Of a stretch of 6,284 nucleotides of DNA, positions 5,973-6,284 are shown piece by piece; position 1 is the first letter of the stretch, and each line of letters starts with the position of its first letter. The stretch lies in NCBI GenBank assembly GCA_025355705.1, contig JANXZD010000078.1, positions 1 to 6,284 on the forward strand, read 5' to 3'. Both the position numbers and the translations under genes were made by a program. The DNA is from Bacteroidota bacterium (GTDB lineage Bacteria; Bacteroidota; Ignavibacteria; UBA10030; UBA8401). Under the pieces are notes generated by a model, which did no database searches, was not told the DNA's origin, and worked only from the letters and a program-made list of their open reading frames with translations.

Positions 5973-6016
5973 AACAGTCGATAAAAGAGCCATTGACGGC
6001 TATTTTATCGACTGTT
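5973..6016 (-). terminator. Intrinsic terminator of waaF, probably bidirectional
   Basis: A perfect 14-bp outer stem (5973-5986 with 6003-6016) encloses one G/A mismatch and a 4-bp GC-rich inner stem AGCC/GGCT (5988-5991 with 5998-6001), with a 6-base loop. In the minus-strand RNA the inner stem is preceded by AAAAU and followed by CUUUU, the classical terminator layout. Further U-rich bases (CUGUUUUCC) follow the outer stem. It begins 36 bp after the waaF stop. Its symmetry means it could also stop transcripts from the other direction. Confidence 0.8.
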
Positions 6017-6052
6017 TGGTCTCGCTTACCTGGTATTTAAATTGAAAATATC

Positions 6053-6284
6053 TTACAAAAAATTCTTTACCGCTAAATAGACTTCCTCCACTCCTACCTC
6101 TTCCATACACTTAAAATGTCCTTTGGGACAATCTTTTCTTCCAATATGAGTGCAAGGACGGCAATCAAGATTATTATTCTCTACAATAACAGCTTCGGTT
6201 CCATAGGGAGAAAAACCAAATTCTTTTACTGTTGAACCAAAGATCGCCACGATTTTCTTTTGTTTTGCCGCAGCAAGATGCATC
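6053..6284 (-). CDS. waaF: ADP-heptose:LPS heptosyltransferase (WaaF-like, GT9), C-terminal fragment
   Basis: The last 76 residues of a glycosyltransferase family 9 heptosyltransferase, which transfers heptose from ADP-heptose onto the inner core of lipopolysaccharide at the cytoplasmic face of the inner membrane. The visible part starts in the conserved MHLAAAKQKKIVAIFGST segment of the C-terminal nucleotide-sugar binding domain, continues with VKEFGFSPYG, and ends with the cysteine-bearing tail LDCRPCTHIGRKDCPKGHF followed by KCM (four Cys: 41, 44, 52 and 59 of the fragment) that is typical of WaaF-like proteins in several Gram-negative phyla. The fragment's first Met is internal: the preceding codon ends in G, consistent with the usual LMHLAAA. 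The N-terminal domain lies beyond the right edge. Assignment to WaaF rather than another GT9 heptosyltransferase is probable, not certain. Confidence 0.87.
   Translation of the reverse strand, partial: MHLAAAKQKKIVAIFGSTVKEFGFSPYGTEAVIVENNNLDCRPCTHIGRKDCPKGHFKCMEEVGVEEVYLAVKNFL

Noticed and set aside
5916..5993. Longer start for the 138-residue gene, adding a hydrophobic N-terminus
   Set aside because: The upstream ATG is in the loop of the waaF terminator and the predicted promoter lies downstream of it. The apparent hydrophobic leader is therefore translation of non-coding DNA.
1..6284. CRISPR array, tRNA/rRNA genes, transposase, phage or defence genes
   Set aside because: No regularly spaced direct repeats, no tRNA-like cloverleaf and no such protein motifs were found on either strand.

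Overview
All recognisable genes in this window lie on the minus strand, so the text below reads from the right edge (6284) to the left edge (1). The gene content suggests a Gram-negative bacterium. The right edge holds the end of a WaaF-type LPS heptosyltransferase, and the middle holds an exported NamZ/DUF1343 muramidase followed by an exported CsgG/FlgT_C-like protein. Protein style, A-rich leaders and an ATTGCGA-ended dispersed repeat recall the Ignavibacteria/Chlorobi/Bacteroidota (FCB) branch. A sigma70-like promoter (TTGCAA-17-TATATT) and AAGGA ribosome binding sites fit Ignavibacteria/Chlorobi better than Bacteroidia. This placement is inference, not proof.

Region by region: (a) 6284-6053, waaF C-terminus, closed by a strong stem-loop terminator at 5973-6016. 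(b) A compact promoter at 5934-5962 drives a 138-residue helical protein of unknown function (5915-5499). (c) 5395-3998, a hexameric-type glutamate dehydrogenase with a highly basic N-terminal tail. (d) A 178-bp intergenic region with a 12-bp stem-loop. (e) A tightly packed six-gene run: namZ (3819-2587), an exported CsgG/FlgT_C-like protein (2594-1419, overlapping namZ by 8 bp), a four-helix membrane protein (1387-875), an 86-residue conserved-looking protein (878-618, ATGA overlap), aroQ (566-132) and a HAD-family phosphatase (131 to the left edge, abutting aroQ as TAAATG). No gene-free stretch exceeds 300 bp; the longest is 3820-3997.

Functionally this looks like a housekeeping stretch: cell envelope (LPS core, peptidoglycan turnover, an outer-membrane-associated exported protein), nitrogen/amino-acid metabolism (glutamate dehydrogenase) and the shikimate pathway (AroQ). 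I found no sign of a defence system, prophage, CRISPR array, RNA gene or other undescribed multi-gene system. The most interesting observations are a palindromic dispersed repeat captured in frame inside the signal-peptide region of the CsgG/FlgT_C-like protein, and a histone-tail-like lysine-rich leader on the glutamate dehydrogenase.
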